Source of the DNA: Xanthobacter dioxanivorans
Lineage (GTDB): Bacteria; Pseudomonadota; Alphaproteobacteria; Rhizobiales; Xanthobacteraceae
Direction of reading: 5' to 3'
Assembly (NCBI RefSeq): GCF_016807805.1
Contig: NZ_CP063362.1
Coordinates: 4,134,501-4,198,500 of the forward strand
Length of the DNA: 64,000 nt
Position numbers and translations under genes: made by a program. Of the stretch, positions 26,744 through 35,386 are shown piece by piece (positions within the stretch are counted from its first letter, which is position 1; each line of letters begins with the position of its first letter). Below the pieces are notes generated by a model. The model worked only from the letters and a program-made list of their open reading frames with translations, was not told where the DNA came from and ran no database searches.

Positions 26744-27133
26744 TCACATGGTGGCGGCGCCGAACGGCGGCACGCCATAATAGTCGGAGATGCGGCGCCC
26801 GTTGTCGGAGCTCCAGTCATACTCCTCGTTGGCATGGTATTTAGGTGCGCTCTCCACCTGGTCCTTGGTCAGGTTGATGCGGAACCCGCCGAGCGATTCA
26901 TCGTAGGTCAGCATCTGCCACGGCACGGGATAGTAATCCTCGCCGAGGCCGAGGAATCCGCCGAAGCTCAGAACGGCGTAGGAAACACGGCCGCTCGTCT
27001 TCTCGAGGATCAGGCGCTCCACGGAGCCGATCTTCTGATCGTTGGGATCGTAGACCGAGGTGCCCACCACCATGTCGCTGGCGACGAGGTTATGGGTGAG
27101 CTTGATGTTCGGGTTCTGCATTTCGGTATGCAT
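26744..27133 (-). CDS. PRC-barrel domain protein
   Basis: A 129-residue soluble protein with a PRC-barrel fold: NLVASDMVVGTSVYDPNDQKI opens the barrel, then IGSVERLILEKTSGRVSYAVL and DYYPVPWQMLTYD. PRC-barrels are found in the photosynthetic reaction centre H subunit and RimM; free-standing ones are common in alphaproteobacteria, often stress-linked, with no fixed function. The C-terminal 40 residues (KYHANEEYDW onward) are typical of the rhizobial type. GGAGGAAAC lies before the ATG. It has its own terminator. Confidence 0.85.
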   Translation of the reverse strand: MHTEMQNPNIKLTHNLVASDMVVGTSVYDPNDQKIGSVERLILEKTSGRVSYAVLSFGGFLGLGEDYYPVPWQMLTYDESLGGFRINLTKDQVESAPKYHANEEYDWSSDNGRRISDYYGVPPFGAATM

Positions 27134-27288
27134 GCGTGTTTCCTCCAGGCTGAGGTGTCTGCCTCATCAACGCGTGATGAGACGGGGCGTTCCAACCTGT
27201 TCGCACCGGGGCCGCTCGCGTCCGGCCGCTCAGATCCGGGTGCGCACGCAGGACGGACCTGCACATCGCAAGGGCGGGACGGCTTCCC

Positions 27289-28413
27289 TCAAGCCGTGGA
27301 GGAGGCGGCGAACGGCCAATGCGGGCTCGCGCCCACCTGCCCGCGGTGCCGCAGGAGATGGTCGGCGAGCACGCACCACACCATGGCCTCGCCCACCGGC
27401 ACCGCGCGGATGCCCACGCACGGGTCGTGGCGGCCCTTGGTGAAGATCTCCGTCTCCTGCCCGGCGCGATCCACCGTCAGCCGCGGCGTGAGAATGGAGG
27501 AGGTGGGCTTCACCGCGAACCGCGCCACGATGGGCGCGCCGGTGGAGATGCCGCCGAGGATGCCGCCGGCATGATTGGCGAGGAAATGCGGCTTGCCCTC
27601 GTTGCCGAGGCGCATCTCGTCGGCATTCTCCTCGCCGGTGAGGCGGGCGGCGTTGAAGCCTTCGCCGATCTCCACGCCCTTGGCCGCATTGATGCCCATG
27701 AGCGCGCTGGCGAGGTCCGCGTCGAGCTTGGCGTAGAGCGGGGCGCCGAGGCCGGGGGGGACGTTCTCCGCCACCACCTCCACCACCGCCCCCACGGAGG
27801 AGCCGGCCTTGCGGATGCCGTCGAGATAGGCCTCCCACAGCGGCACGGTCTGCGGGTCCGGGCAGAAGAACGGGTTGTTGGGCACCTCGTCCCAGTCCCA
27901 GCGGCTCCGGTCGATCTCGATCTCGCCAATGCGCACCACGGCACCGCGCACGGTGACCCCCGGCAGCACCTTGGCCGCGACGGCGCCGGCCGCGACGCGG
28001 GTCGCGGTCTCGCGAGCGGAGGAGCGTCCGCCGCCGCGATGGTCGCGGATGCCGTACTTGATGTCGTAGGTGAAGTCGGCATGCCCCGGCCGGTAGGCGC
28101 CGGCGATGTCGGCATAGTCCTTGGACCTCTGGTCCACGTTTTCGATGAGCAGGGCGATGGGCGTGCCGGTGGTGACGAGGCCTCCCTCGGGGTGCTCCAG
28201 CGTGCCCGACAGCACCTTCACCTGGTCGGGCTCGCGCCGCTGGGTGGTGAAGCGGGACTGGCCGGGCCGCCGCCGGTCGAGGGCCGCCTGCACCTCGTCG
28301 AGGGTGAAGCGCAGGTTGGGCGGGCAGCCGTCCACCACGCAGCCGATGGCGACCCCGTGGCTTTCCCCGAAGGTGGTGACCCGAAACAGATGCCCGAACG
28401 TGTTGAACGACAT
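27289..28413 (-). CDS. aroC: Chorismate synthase
   Basis: AroC converts 5-enolpyruvylshikimate 3-phosphate to chorismate with reduced FMN, the last common step to aromatic amino acids, folate and quinones. It is 374 residues, slightly longer than usual through a tail rich in Ala and Ser. Family signatures are [18 protein letters not shown] near residue 16, [14 protein letters not shown] near 108, [14 protein letters not shown] near 124, and [15 protein letters not shown] followed by GGISTG. The Arg and His of the active site are in place. Confidence 0.97.
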   Translation of the reverse strand: MSFNTFGHLFRVTTFGESHGVAIGCVVDGCPPNLRFTLDEVQAALDRRRPGQSRFTTQRREPDQVKVLSGTLEHPEGGLVTTGTPIALLIENVDQRSKDYADIAGAYRPGHADFTYDIKYGIRDHRGGGRSSARETATRVAAGAVAAKVLPGVTVRGAVVRIGEIEIDRSRWDWDEVPNNPFFCPDPQTVPLWEAYLDGIRKAGSSVGAVVEVVAENVPPGLGAPLYAKLDADLASALMGINAAKGVEIGEGFNAARLTGEENADEMRLGNEGKPHFLANHAGGILGGISTGAPIVARFAVKPTSSILTPRLTVDRAGQETEIFTKGRHDPCVGIRAVPVGEAMVWCVLADHLLRHRGQVGASPHWPFAASSTA

Positions 28414-28636
28414 GACGTGGCAAAATCCCCTGCTCGTCGCAGTTCAATAGACGAGGATCGCGGCCGGGGAAACGCCGGACCCAGGCCGATGACTGAACTG
28501 CCGGCCGCAATCGACGCTCCCGGGCGCCTTTCCGGACGCTTTCGGCGCAGGCTCTGCGGCAAATGCGGTACCGGTGTCACACAGGGCGGCGATCCTGTGC
28601 TATGAGGAGCGCCGACGGAGCTTTCCTATCCCCGCC

Positions 28637-29949
28637 ATGCCTTTGCTCGAAATCCTGATCGTCATCTTCCTCGTGTTGCTCAATGCTGTTCTTGCAGCCG
28701 CGGAATTGTCCATCGTCTCTTCGCGCCCGGCGCGCCTGAAGTCGCTCGCGGATCGCGGCCGGCGTGGCGCCCTGGCCGCGATGAAGCTTGGGGAGGACCC
28801 GGGCCGGTTCCTCTCCACGGTGCAGATCGGCATCACCCTCATCGGCATCCTGGCCGGTGCCTTCTCCGGCGCCAGCCTCGGCGAGCAGCTGGGCGTGGCG
28901 CTGCGGGATGCCGGCATGCCGGCGAGCTTCGCCCATCCCGTGGGTTATGCGGCGGTCGTGGCGGCCATCACCTACGTGTCGCTGGTGATCGGCGAGCTCA
29001 TTCCCAAGCGGCTGGCCCTGCAGAATCCGGAACCTCTCGCGTGCGTCGTCGCGCCGCTGATGGTCACCCTGTCGAAGGTGGCGGCGCCGGCCGTCTGGCT
29101 GCTGGACGCCTCGACGCGGCTCGTGCTGCGCCTGCTGGGCGATCGCGCCCACGGCTCCAGCGCCGTCACCGACGAGGAGATCCGCGCCATCATCACCGAG
29201 GCGGAGACGGCGGGCGTGATCGATCCGGCCGAGCGCCGGATGATCTCAGGCGTGATGCGTCTCGCCGACCGCCCAGTCACCGCCATCATGACGCCGCGGC
29301 CGGACGTGGAATGGGTGGACATCTCCAAGGATGCGGACGAGGTGCGCCAGGTACTGCTCAACACGCCGCATTCGCGTCTGCCCGCCTGCGATGGCTCGCC
29401 GGAGGAGACCATCGGCGTCATTCAGGCCAAGCACGTTCTCGATGCCTACCTGAAGGGGAGCGTCCGGACCCCCGCCAGTATGTGCAGACCGTTCCCTTCA
29501 TCGTGGAGAATGTGGGGGCGCTCGAGGCCATGCGCATCCTGCGCGGGGCGGTGGTGCCCATGGGCATCGTGGTGGATGAGTATGGCGACATGGCCGGCGT
29601 CGTCACCGGCTACGATCTGCTTCTGGCCATCACCGGCTCGGTGGAGGCCGACGCGCATGTGCAGCGCAACGTGGTGGAGCGGCAGGACGGCAGCTTCCTG
29701 GTCGCCGGCGACACCCCCATCGACGAACTGCGGGACCTGCTCGACGTTGCCTTCCCGGTGGACGACGGCTTCCACACGGTGGCCGGCTTCGCCCTGTCGC
29801 GCATCAAGGAACTGCCGGAGGAGGGCGCGGTGTTCCACGCCCTCGGCTGGCGGTTCGAGATCGTCGACATGGACGGGCGGCGCATCGACAAGCTGCTGGT
29901 CTCCCGCCCCCATGTGCTGCACCGCCAGAAGGTGGCGGGCGAGGCCTGA
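28637..29949 (+). CDS. CorC/HlyC family CBS-domain membrane protein, apparent frameshift
   Basis: Membrane protein with an N-terminal DUF21/CNNM region (four hydrophobic segments, LLEILIVIFLVLLNAVLAAAE first; LVIGELIPKR is typical), two CBS domains (VTAIMTPRPDVEWV; VVPMGIVVDEYGDMAGVVT) and a C-terminal CorC_HlyC domain (FHTVAGFALSRIKELPEEG). About 437 residues after correction. The frame breaks at five C, 29469-29473; one extra C gives SVRTPRQYVQTVPFIVENVG. Relatives such as YfjD, YtfL or CNNM proteins are linked to Mg2+ or polyamine traffic. The start at ATG 28637 fits the family; longer upstream frames lack support. Confidence 0.83.
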
Positions 29950-30039
29950 GACAGGGGCGGAGCAAGGCGCAGCCTAACCGGGCCGGGCGGACGCGTCTTG
30001 CTCCTCCGGCGGTTTGCCGGGAAAGCGCGGCGCGCCGCC

Positions 30040-30789
30040 TCAGCGCCGGGCGAGGGAGCGCAGGAAGCCCTGGTATTCCTCGTCGAGCTCCATGTCCGCG
30101 CCCGGCGCCACCTTCAGCAGGAGGTTGGCGATGAAGGGCTGGTCGTTGCGCGGATCCTCCAGCACCTCGCGCAGGATCGGCAGGTTGTCCTCGATATGCG
30201 CCATGAAGGAGACGCCCTTCTCCAGCGTCTCGTTCCATTTCACCCGCGTCCATAGGGCGAGCGGGTACATGATCTCGTGGACGAAGTTGGACTTGCGCGC
30301 CTTTTCGAAGAAACGCAGGCCCGCGCTCCAGTTTTCCTTGGCGCGCAGGGGCGGGGGCGGAATGTCGCCCAGCAGCATCTTCTTTCCCGCCTGCCCGACG
30401 AAATCGTCCAGCGTCACCGGCGCGTCGATCTGGGTGCGGAAGTGCCAGAGGGCGAAATTGCCCGGATACTCCTTGCCCATGGCGTCGATGAGGGCCGCCT
30501 CGACCTTGTCGACCGCGGCCTTGTCGCCTTTCAGCGCCGCCGTCATGCAGAAGGCGAACACCGCATCGTTGCCCACGTTGTGCACCCCGCCATTGGCGAG
30601 CTCGGCCGGTGTCAGCGCCGGGGTCTTGCCGTCGGCGGGCACCGTTGCCTCGCCGGCACGCAGGGCGGTGATGAACTTCGTGATCTCGAGCCAGGCCATG
30701 TAGTGGGCGATGAACGCGTCGGGGTCCACGTGCACGATGGCGAGATTGAGCGGCATCTTCCGCTTTTGCAGTTCGGCCATGTCGGTCAT
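30040..30789 (-). CDS. Conserved-looking hypothetical protein
   Basis: A 249-residue soluble protein with no signal peptide and no membrane segment. It is rich in Ala, Lys and Trp, with helical patterns such as AHYMAWLEITKFITALRAG and ENWSAGLRFFEKARKSNF. It has balanced codon use like its neighbours and a GGGGAGA ribosome site at proper spacing before ATG 30789, which is why the longer frame from 30852 was not used. I do not recognise the family, and no motif points to a catalytic activity. It stands alone between convergent and same-strand genes. Confidence 0.65.
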   Translation of the reverse strand: MTDMAELQKRKMPLNLAIVHVDPDAFIAHYMAWLEITKFITALRAGEATVPADGKTPALTPAELANGGVHNVGNDAVFAFCMTAALKGDKAAVDKVEAALIDAMGKEYPGNFALWHFRTQIDAPVTLDDFVGQAGKKMLLGDIPPPPLRAKENWSAGLRFFEKARKSNFVHEIMYPLALWTRVKWNETLEKGVSFMAHIEDNLPILREVLEDPRNDQPFIANLLLKVAPGADMELDEEYQGFLRSLARR

Positions 30790-30987
30790 GAAAGGTCTCC
30801 CCGCGGGGCTCCGGCGAAAGGCGTCAAAAATGGGGAGCGGCGTCGTGTTCACGACACGGTTCCGGGCGTACGGGTTTGATGCAGCAAGAAAAATGCCAAG
30901 AAAAATCCGGGGAAAACCGCCGCGGGCAATGCCGGGGAAATTGCTAGGAAATACCGCGGGACGGAACGAGGGACGCGCGGCCGCGCT

Positions 30988-31578
30988 TCAGTCCGCCACT
31001 TCGAAGCCACCGCCGGCGACCACGTAGACCGCGCCCTGCCGGACCGGGAGGATGGCCGCTTCGCCTTCGGGCATGCCGGCCTTCACGTGGAGGAGGGCGC
31101 GGATCACCCCGCCATGGGTGACGATCACGGCCTCGCCCTCCACCTCGGCGCAGGCGGCGTTCACGCGGTCGCACAGGATGCCGTAGCTCTCGCCGCCGGG
31201 CGGGGTGAAGTTCCACGGATCGAGGTCGCGTCGACGCACGCCCTCGTGGTCGCGCCGGCGGATTTCGGGCCAGGTCTGCCCTTCCCACTGGCCGAAGGAG
31301 ATCTCGGCGAGGCGCGGGTCGGTGCGGAAATCGGCGGCGGGCAGATCGAGGCTGGTGCGCAGGATGCGCATGGTCTCCACCGCGCGGGACAGCGGGCTGG
31401 AAACGTAGGTGAGGCGATCGGGAGGGCCGGCGAGCTGGTGCAGCACGCGCCCCACCCGCCCGGCCTGGATCCGGCCCAGGGCATTGAGCGGCACGTCTCG
31501 GCGGCCCTGCAGGCGGCCGACCACGTTCCAGTCGGTTTCGCCGTGCCGCACCAGGAAGTAGCGTCGCGTCGTGGTCAT
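30988..31578 (-). CDS. Histidine phosphatase family protein
   Basis: A 196-residue member of the phosphoglycerate mutase-like histidine phosphatases. The phospho-acceptor motif FLVRHGETDWN is at residues 8-18, the second Arg is in YVSSPLSRAVETM, the proton-donor Glu is in ISFGQWEGQTW, and the second His is in VIVTHGGVIRAL. CobC (alpha-ribazole phosphatase) and GpmB-type sugar phosphatases have this layout; the substrate cannot be settled and no cobalamin genes are near. The ending VVAGGGFEVAD is unremarkable. Confidence 0.87.
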   Translation of the reverse strand: MTTTRRYFLVRHGETDWNVVGRLQGRRDVPLNALGRIQAGRVGRVLHQLAGPPDRLTYVSSPLSRAVETMRILRTSLDLPAADFRTDPRLAEISFGQWEGQTWPEIRRRDHEGVRRRDLDPWNFTPPGGESYGILCDRVNAACAEVEGEAVIVTHGGVIRALLHVKAGMPEGEAAILPVRQGAVYVVAGGGFEVAD

Positions 31579-31651
31579 GGCTCTCGCACCGGTTGGGCCG
31601 GGGAGCAGGGGAGCCGGGGACCCTGCGCCGAGGGCTCCGCCGGATGAACGA

Positions 31652-32161
31652 TCACTGCGCGGGAACCGGGATCACGTGGTCGTACCAGACGCCGCGCGGC
31701 GGGTAGATGACGCGCAGGGCGATCCGGGATCCGGGAGCCGCCTTGCCCTTGAAGCTCACGATGAGCCCCTTGGCCGGACGGCCGAGACAGCGGGTGGTGT
31801 ATCCGCCGTCAATGGCCGAGGCGGTGAAGGCGCCGAACCGGATCTGCACCTTGCCGCCAGGAGGCGCGGACAGGACCTGGATGGTCGGGATCTGGGTCTG
31901 CTGGCAGTTGTAGTCCGAGGTGCCGGCGGCGAACAGGGCGCTGCGGGTGCCCGTGCCCCCGGTCATGAACGTGACACCGTATTCGCTGGGGGTGACATAA
32001 TCCGGAAAGACCGCGCCGCCGGGTCCGAAGACGCGGTCACGCAGGGGATATTCCTGGAACGTCGGCGGGCTCTGGGCGAGGGCCGAGCCGGCGGGGATGA
32101 GCAGCGCGGCGGCGGTCATTGCGAGGGCGGAAAGGGCGGCGCGAACTCGGGTCGCCGGCAT
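31652..32161 (-). CDS. Exported hypothetical protein
   Basis: A 169-residue protein with a clear Sec signal peptide (ALSALAMTAAALLIPAGSALA, cleavage near residue 29). The mature part has two cysteines (NCQQT and TRCLG) that could pair, and beta-rich patterns such as GKVQIRFGAFTASA and KGLIVSFKG. It resembles no family I can name. GAGGAGATC lies just before the ATG. It sits downstream of fabI on the same strand and may be part of its transcript, 103 bases apart. Confidence 0.68.
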   Translation of the reverse strand: MPATRVRAALSALAMTAAALLIPAGSALAQSPPTFQEYPLRDRVFGPGGAVFPDYVTPSEYGVTFMTGGTGTRSALFAAGTSDYNCQQTQIPTIQVLSAPPGGKVQIRFGAFTASAIDGGYTTRCLGRPAKGLIVSFKGKAAPGSRIALRVIYPPRGVWYDHVIPVPAQ

Positions 32162-32195
32162 TGTCGATCTCCTCGTTGTCAGGGGCGGCCATGCA

Positions 32196-32251
32196 ACTCG
32201 CAAGGGGTCACTCGCAAATGGTCACGCAGAGGCGGGTCGCTCGCGGCCGGT
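32196..32251. repeat. Degenerate 14-bp tandem repeat beside the fabI stop
   Basis: Four imperfect units of about 14 bases built on CTCGCAANNGGTCA fill the gap just after fabI (stop at 32265, minus strand). Copies one and two differ at two positions; the later copies are more diverged. Confidence 0.6.
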
Positions 32252-32264
32252 CATCGGCGCATCT

Positions 32265-33092
32265 TCAATCCCGCACCAGAGCAAGGTCCGGCGCGTCGGG
32301 GTGCTTCATGCCGACGATATGATATCCGGCGTCCACATGGTGCACTTCACCGGTCACACCCCGCGACAAATCGGAAAGGAAGTACACGCTGGTGTCGCCC
32401 ACCTCGTCCGTGGTGACGGTGCGGCGCAGCGGCGAGTTCAGCTCGTTCCACTTCAGGATATAGCGAAAATCGCCGATGCCGGAGGCGGCGAGCGTCTTGA
32501 TCGGGCCGGCGGAGATGGCGTTGACGCGGATGGCCTTGGGGCCGAGGTCGGCGGCGAGGTAGCGCACGCTCGCCTCGAGCGCGGCCTTGGCCACGCCCAT
32601 GACGTTGTAATGCGGCATCCACTTCTCCGCCCCGTAATAGGTGAGGGTGAGCAGCGAGCCGCCGTTCGCCATCAGCTTCTCCGCCCGCTGGGCGATGGCG
32701 GTGAAGGAGTAGCAGGAGATGAACATGGTCTTGGTGAAATTGTCGGCCGAGGTGTCGACATAGCGGCCGTCCAGCTCGTCCTTGTTGGAAAAGGCGATGC
32801 AGTGGACGACGAAATCGAGCGTGCCGAACAGCTTTTCGGTCTCGGCGAAGACGGCGTCGAGGGTTTCCGGCTCGGTGACGTCGCAATGGCCGACGAGGTG
32901 GCCGCCCAGCTCGGCGGCGAGGGGCTCCACGCGCTTTTTGAGCGCCTCCCCCTGGTAGGTAAGGGCGAGCTCCGCTCCGTGGGCGCGTGCGGACTTGGCG
33001 ATGCCGTAGGCAATGGAGCGGTTATTGGCGACACCGAGAATCAGCCCGCGCTTGCCCTTCAGAAGACCGCTCGCGAAACCGTCCGTCGCCAT
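32265..33092 (-). CDS. fabI: Enoyl-[acyl-carrier-protein] reductase (NADH)
   Basis: FabI reduces enoyl-ACP to acyl-ACP, the final step of each fatty acid elongation cycle. The 275-residue protein has the FabI form of the cofactor motif, GVANNRSIAYGIA, and the FabI active site with two tyrosines and a lysine, LTYYGAEKWMPHYNVMGVAK. HCIAFSNKDEL and NAISAGPIKTLAASGI are typical. This distinguishes it from ordinary SDRs and from FabL/FabV. Triclosan sensitivity would be expected of the family. The C-terminus KHPDAPDLALVRD is characteristic of Hyphomicrobiales. Confidence 0.96.
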   Translation of the reverse strand: MATDGFASGLLKGKRGLILGVANNRSIAYGIAKSARAHGAELALTYQGEALKKRVEPLAAELGGHLVGHCDVTEPETLDAVFAETEKLFGTLDFVVHCIAFSNKDELDGRYVDTSADNFTKTMFISCYSFTAIAQRAEKLMANGGSLLTLTYYGAEKWMPHYNVMGVAKAALEASVRYLAADLGPKAIRVNAISAGPIKTLAASGIGDFRYILKWNELNSPLRRTVTTDEVGDTSVYFLSDLSRGVTGEVHHVDAGYHIVGMKHPDAPDLALVRD

Positions 33093-33257
33093 TGACCCAA
33101 CTCCAGATGCTCAAGCCATTGATACCGCATGACGCCGTCCATATGCGCCTCGGGGCGCGCTTCCTATGGCATGGGGCCATCCACCGTTCAAGCGAGGCTA
33201 CCGCGCTCTGCCTCTTGCATCGCCGAAAAGGGAGGGTTATACGCAGCGCCTCTGGAT

Positions 33258-33334
33258 CGGAGTGTAGCGCAGTCTGGTAGCGCACCACGTTCGGGACGTG
33301 GGGGTCGCAGGTTCAAATCCTGCCACTCCGACCA
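33258..33334 (+). tRNA. tRNA-Pro (anticodon CGG)
   Basis: A 77-base cloverleaf including an encoded CCA end. The acceptor stem CGGAGTG pairs with CACTCCG. The anticodon arm CACGTTCGGGACGTG has a 5-bp stem and loop TTCGGGA, giving anticodon CGG for proline CCG codons. The T arm contains GGTTCAAATCC. The D loop AGTCTGGTAGC is normal. Discriminator base A. Confidence 0.96.
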
Positions 33335-33493
33335 GCTGTGAATTCGGCGAAGGCTTCCTTCCGCCACGCATTTCACCCACATCCCATATTCCCCAACGGT
33401 TTCTGCGGCGCGGCAGCCGTGGCCGCGCGCAGCCGGCGCGCATGCAATCGCCGGGTTCGGCGCCGGAGGCGGCGGTGTGCTAGGATTCGCAGC

Positions 33494-34201
33494 ATGCTGA
33501 ACATGTTCAACCGGGCGGCGCCGCGCCTCCTTGCGGATCGAATCGTCAGCCTGGGCGCCCTCTGCGAGGTGGCATTCCAGGTGCGCCGACTGTCCCGGGC
33601 CGAGCAGGCCTATCCCTTCGACTGGTGGATCACGCCGCTCGCGGGCGTCGCGCCGGTGCTGGAAGCGGGCGCCGCGGCGGTCTTCGCGCCGCAGGAGATC
33701 GTCAAGGTCTCCGACTACGGGGGCAAGGCCGCGCTGTATTCACGCCTGGGCGGTACGGTGCACCTGCACGAATTCCCCGCCGGGGAGGATTTCCTCGCCC
33801 TGAGCGAGGAGGCCATCTCCGGCCGCCTCGTCGCCAAATACGCAATGCTGCAGGAGCGCATGGTGTCCACATGCCGCACGGGGACGACGCTCTTCGTGCG
33901 CCAGCGTCTGCGGGAGCACGATCCACAGGGGCCCGCGCTGGAGGCCGCCCTTGACCGCCTGTTCGGCTGCCTGTCCACCCTTGCCGCCGATCCGCGGCTG
34001 CTGCTGCTGGACTATGCGCCCGTCGCCCCGCGTCCCTGGCTGGTGACGGCGCAGATCCCGGCCTATCGCGACCATAACGACCTCGGTTCGCGCCGCGGGT
34101 GGAACGCCACTTTCCGGGCCTGCGGCATCGCCTGCCCGCCGTCCGGCACGCGCTTCCGCTATGACGACCTGACCGCCACCCTCGAAAAAGGCCGGCGCTG
34201 A
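33494..34201 (+). CDS. DUF1796 family putative papain-like cysteine peptidase
   Basis: A 235-residue protein with the DUF1796 N-terminal signature: VSLGALCEVAFQVRR supplies the putative nucleophile Cys after SLG, and AYPFDWWITPL is the hallmark FDW box. A later GTTLFVRQR strand and LLLDYAP also fit. The family is predicted to have a papain-like fold, though activity is unproven and many members sit in polysaccharide or glycan loci. No signal peptide is visible. It has an ATG at 33494 and is convergent with the MFS gene, 21 bases apart. Confidence 0.75.
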   Translation: MLNMFNRAAPRLLADRIVSLGALCEVAFQVRRLSRAEQAYPFDWWITPLAGVAPVLEAGAAAVFAPQEIVKVSDYGGKAALYSRLGGTVHLHEFPAGEDFLALSEEAISGRLVAKYAMLQERMVSTCRTGTTLFVRQRLREHDPQGPALEAALDRLFGCLSTLAADPRLLLLDYAPVAPRPWLVTAQIPAYRDHNDLGSRRGWNATFRACGIACPPSGTRFRYDDLTATLEKGRR

Positions 34202-34222
34202 GTCGCCGCCCTCCGGAGCACC

Positions 34223-35386
34223 TCAGGTCGAATCGCGCAGCCGCACCGCGGCGAGGGCGAAGGCGGCGCAGGCCAGGGTGGCGAAGATGGCGAGGCCATG
34301 CACATGAACCTGCATGGCAATGCCCGCGCCGAGGGGCCCGACCAGCGCGCCGAGGCCCCAGAACAGGCCGGACACCGCATAGATGCCCACCAGGTCGCCG
34401 CCGCGGAAGCGGCTGCCCACCAGCGTGATCATGATGGTGTAGATGCCGACGAAGGCGCCGCCCCAGACGAAGAGCAGTGCGTAGGTCGCCACCGGGTGGC
34501 CGAGCACCAGGGGCCACACCGCCGCGCCCAGGGCTGAGACGGTGGCGAGGCCGATGACCAGGCGGCGGCGGTCCATCTTGTCGCCGAGCCAGCCGATGGG
34601 CAGCTGCAAGATGATGGCGCCGATCATCATCACCGACATGAGGCGGGTGGCGTTCTCCTCGCCCCAGCCGAGATTCACCGCGTAGAGGGCGAGAAAGGAA
34701 AGGCCCGCGGTCTCGATGGCGGCGTTCAGCATGGTCGCGCCGAGGGCCAGCGGCGCGAGCCGCACGAAACGGATGGGATTGCCCACGGTCGGTTCGTCGA
34801 AATGCGGGGCGACCACCCGCGGCGAGGCGACGAAGCCGGCGGCGAGGAGGGCGATGCCCGCGCCCACCACGTAGGGCAGGGCGCCCACCGTGCCCACCAG
34901 CGACAGGATGAGCGGCCCCAGCGCCAGCCCCACCGACAGCGCCGCCGTATAGGCCGCCATGGAGCGGGCCCGCGTGCCTTCGGTGGACAGGGCGTTGATC
35001 CAGGTCTCGGAGGTCACGAACAGGGCCTCCGCCGCCATGCCCAGGAACAGGCGCAGGAGGAACCACATCCACACCATCGGCAGCGCCGGAAAGGCGAGGA
35101 GCGCCACGGCGGAGATGGCGATGGACAGGAAGATGAGGCGGCGCGGGCCGAGGCTGGCGACGAGGCGGGGCAGCGCCACCGCCGTGATCAGGACGCCCAC
35201 CGCGTGCATGGCGGCGTTCGCGCCGATCACCGCCTCGCTCAGCCCGCGGGCGGCGAGGTCGAAGGCGATGAGCGGGGCGCTCAGCGAATAGGTCAGGCCG
35301 AACACCATCGCGGTGGCGATGACCGCGCCGCGGGCGAGGACGCTGCCGCCGGCCGATTCGGACAACGCATCCGTGGTTTCGCTCAT
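34223..35386 (-). CDS. Major facilitator superfamily transporter
   Basis: A 387-residue permease with about twelve hydrophobic segments. The loop between helices 2 and 3 (PRLVASLGPRRL) and the motif WLGDKMDRRRLVIG between helices 8 and 9 are MFS type A motifs. The shape (MFS with ETWINAL after helix 4) recalls the YcaD/UMF1-like family of unknown substrate. Its start overlaps the end of the HdeD-peptidase gene by four bases, so the two are translated together. Confidence 0.85.
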   Translation of the reverse strand: MSETTDALSESAGGSVLARGAVIATAMVFGLTYSLSAPLIAFDLAARGLSEAVIGANAAMHAVGVLITAVALPRLVASLGPRRLIFLSIAISAVALLAFPALPMVWMWFLLRLFLGMAAEALFVTSETWINALSTEGTRARSMAAYTAALSVGLALGPLILSLVGTVGALPYVVGAGIALLAAGFVASPRVVAPHFDEPTVGNPIRFVRLAPLALGATMLNAAIETAGLSFLALYAVNLGWGEENATRLMSVMMIGAIILQLPIGWLGDKMDRRRLVIGLATVSALGAAVWPLVLGHPVATYALLFVWGGAFVGIYTIMITLVGSRFRGGDLVGIYAVSGLFWGLGALVGPLGAGIAMQVHVHGLAIFATLACAAFALAAVRLRDST

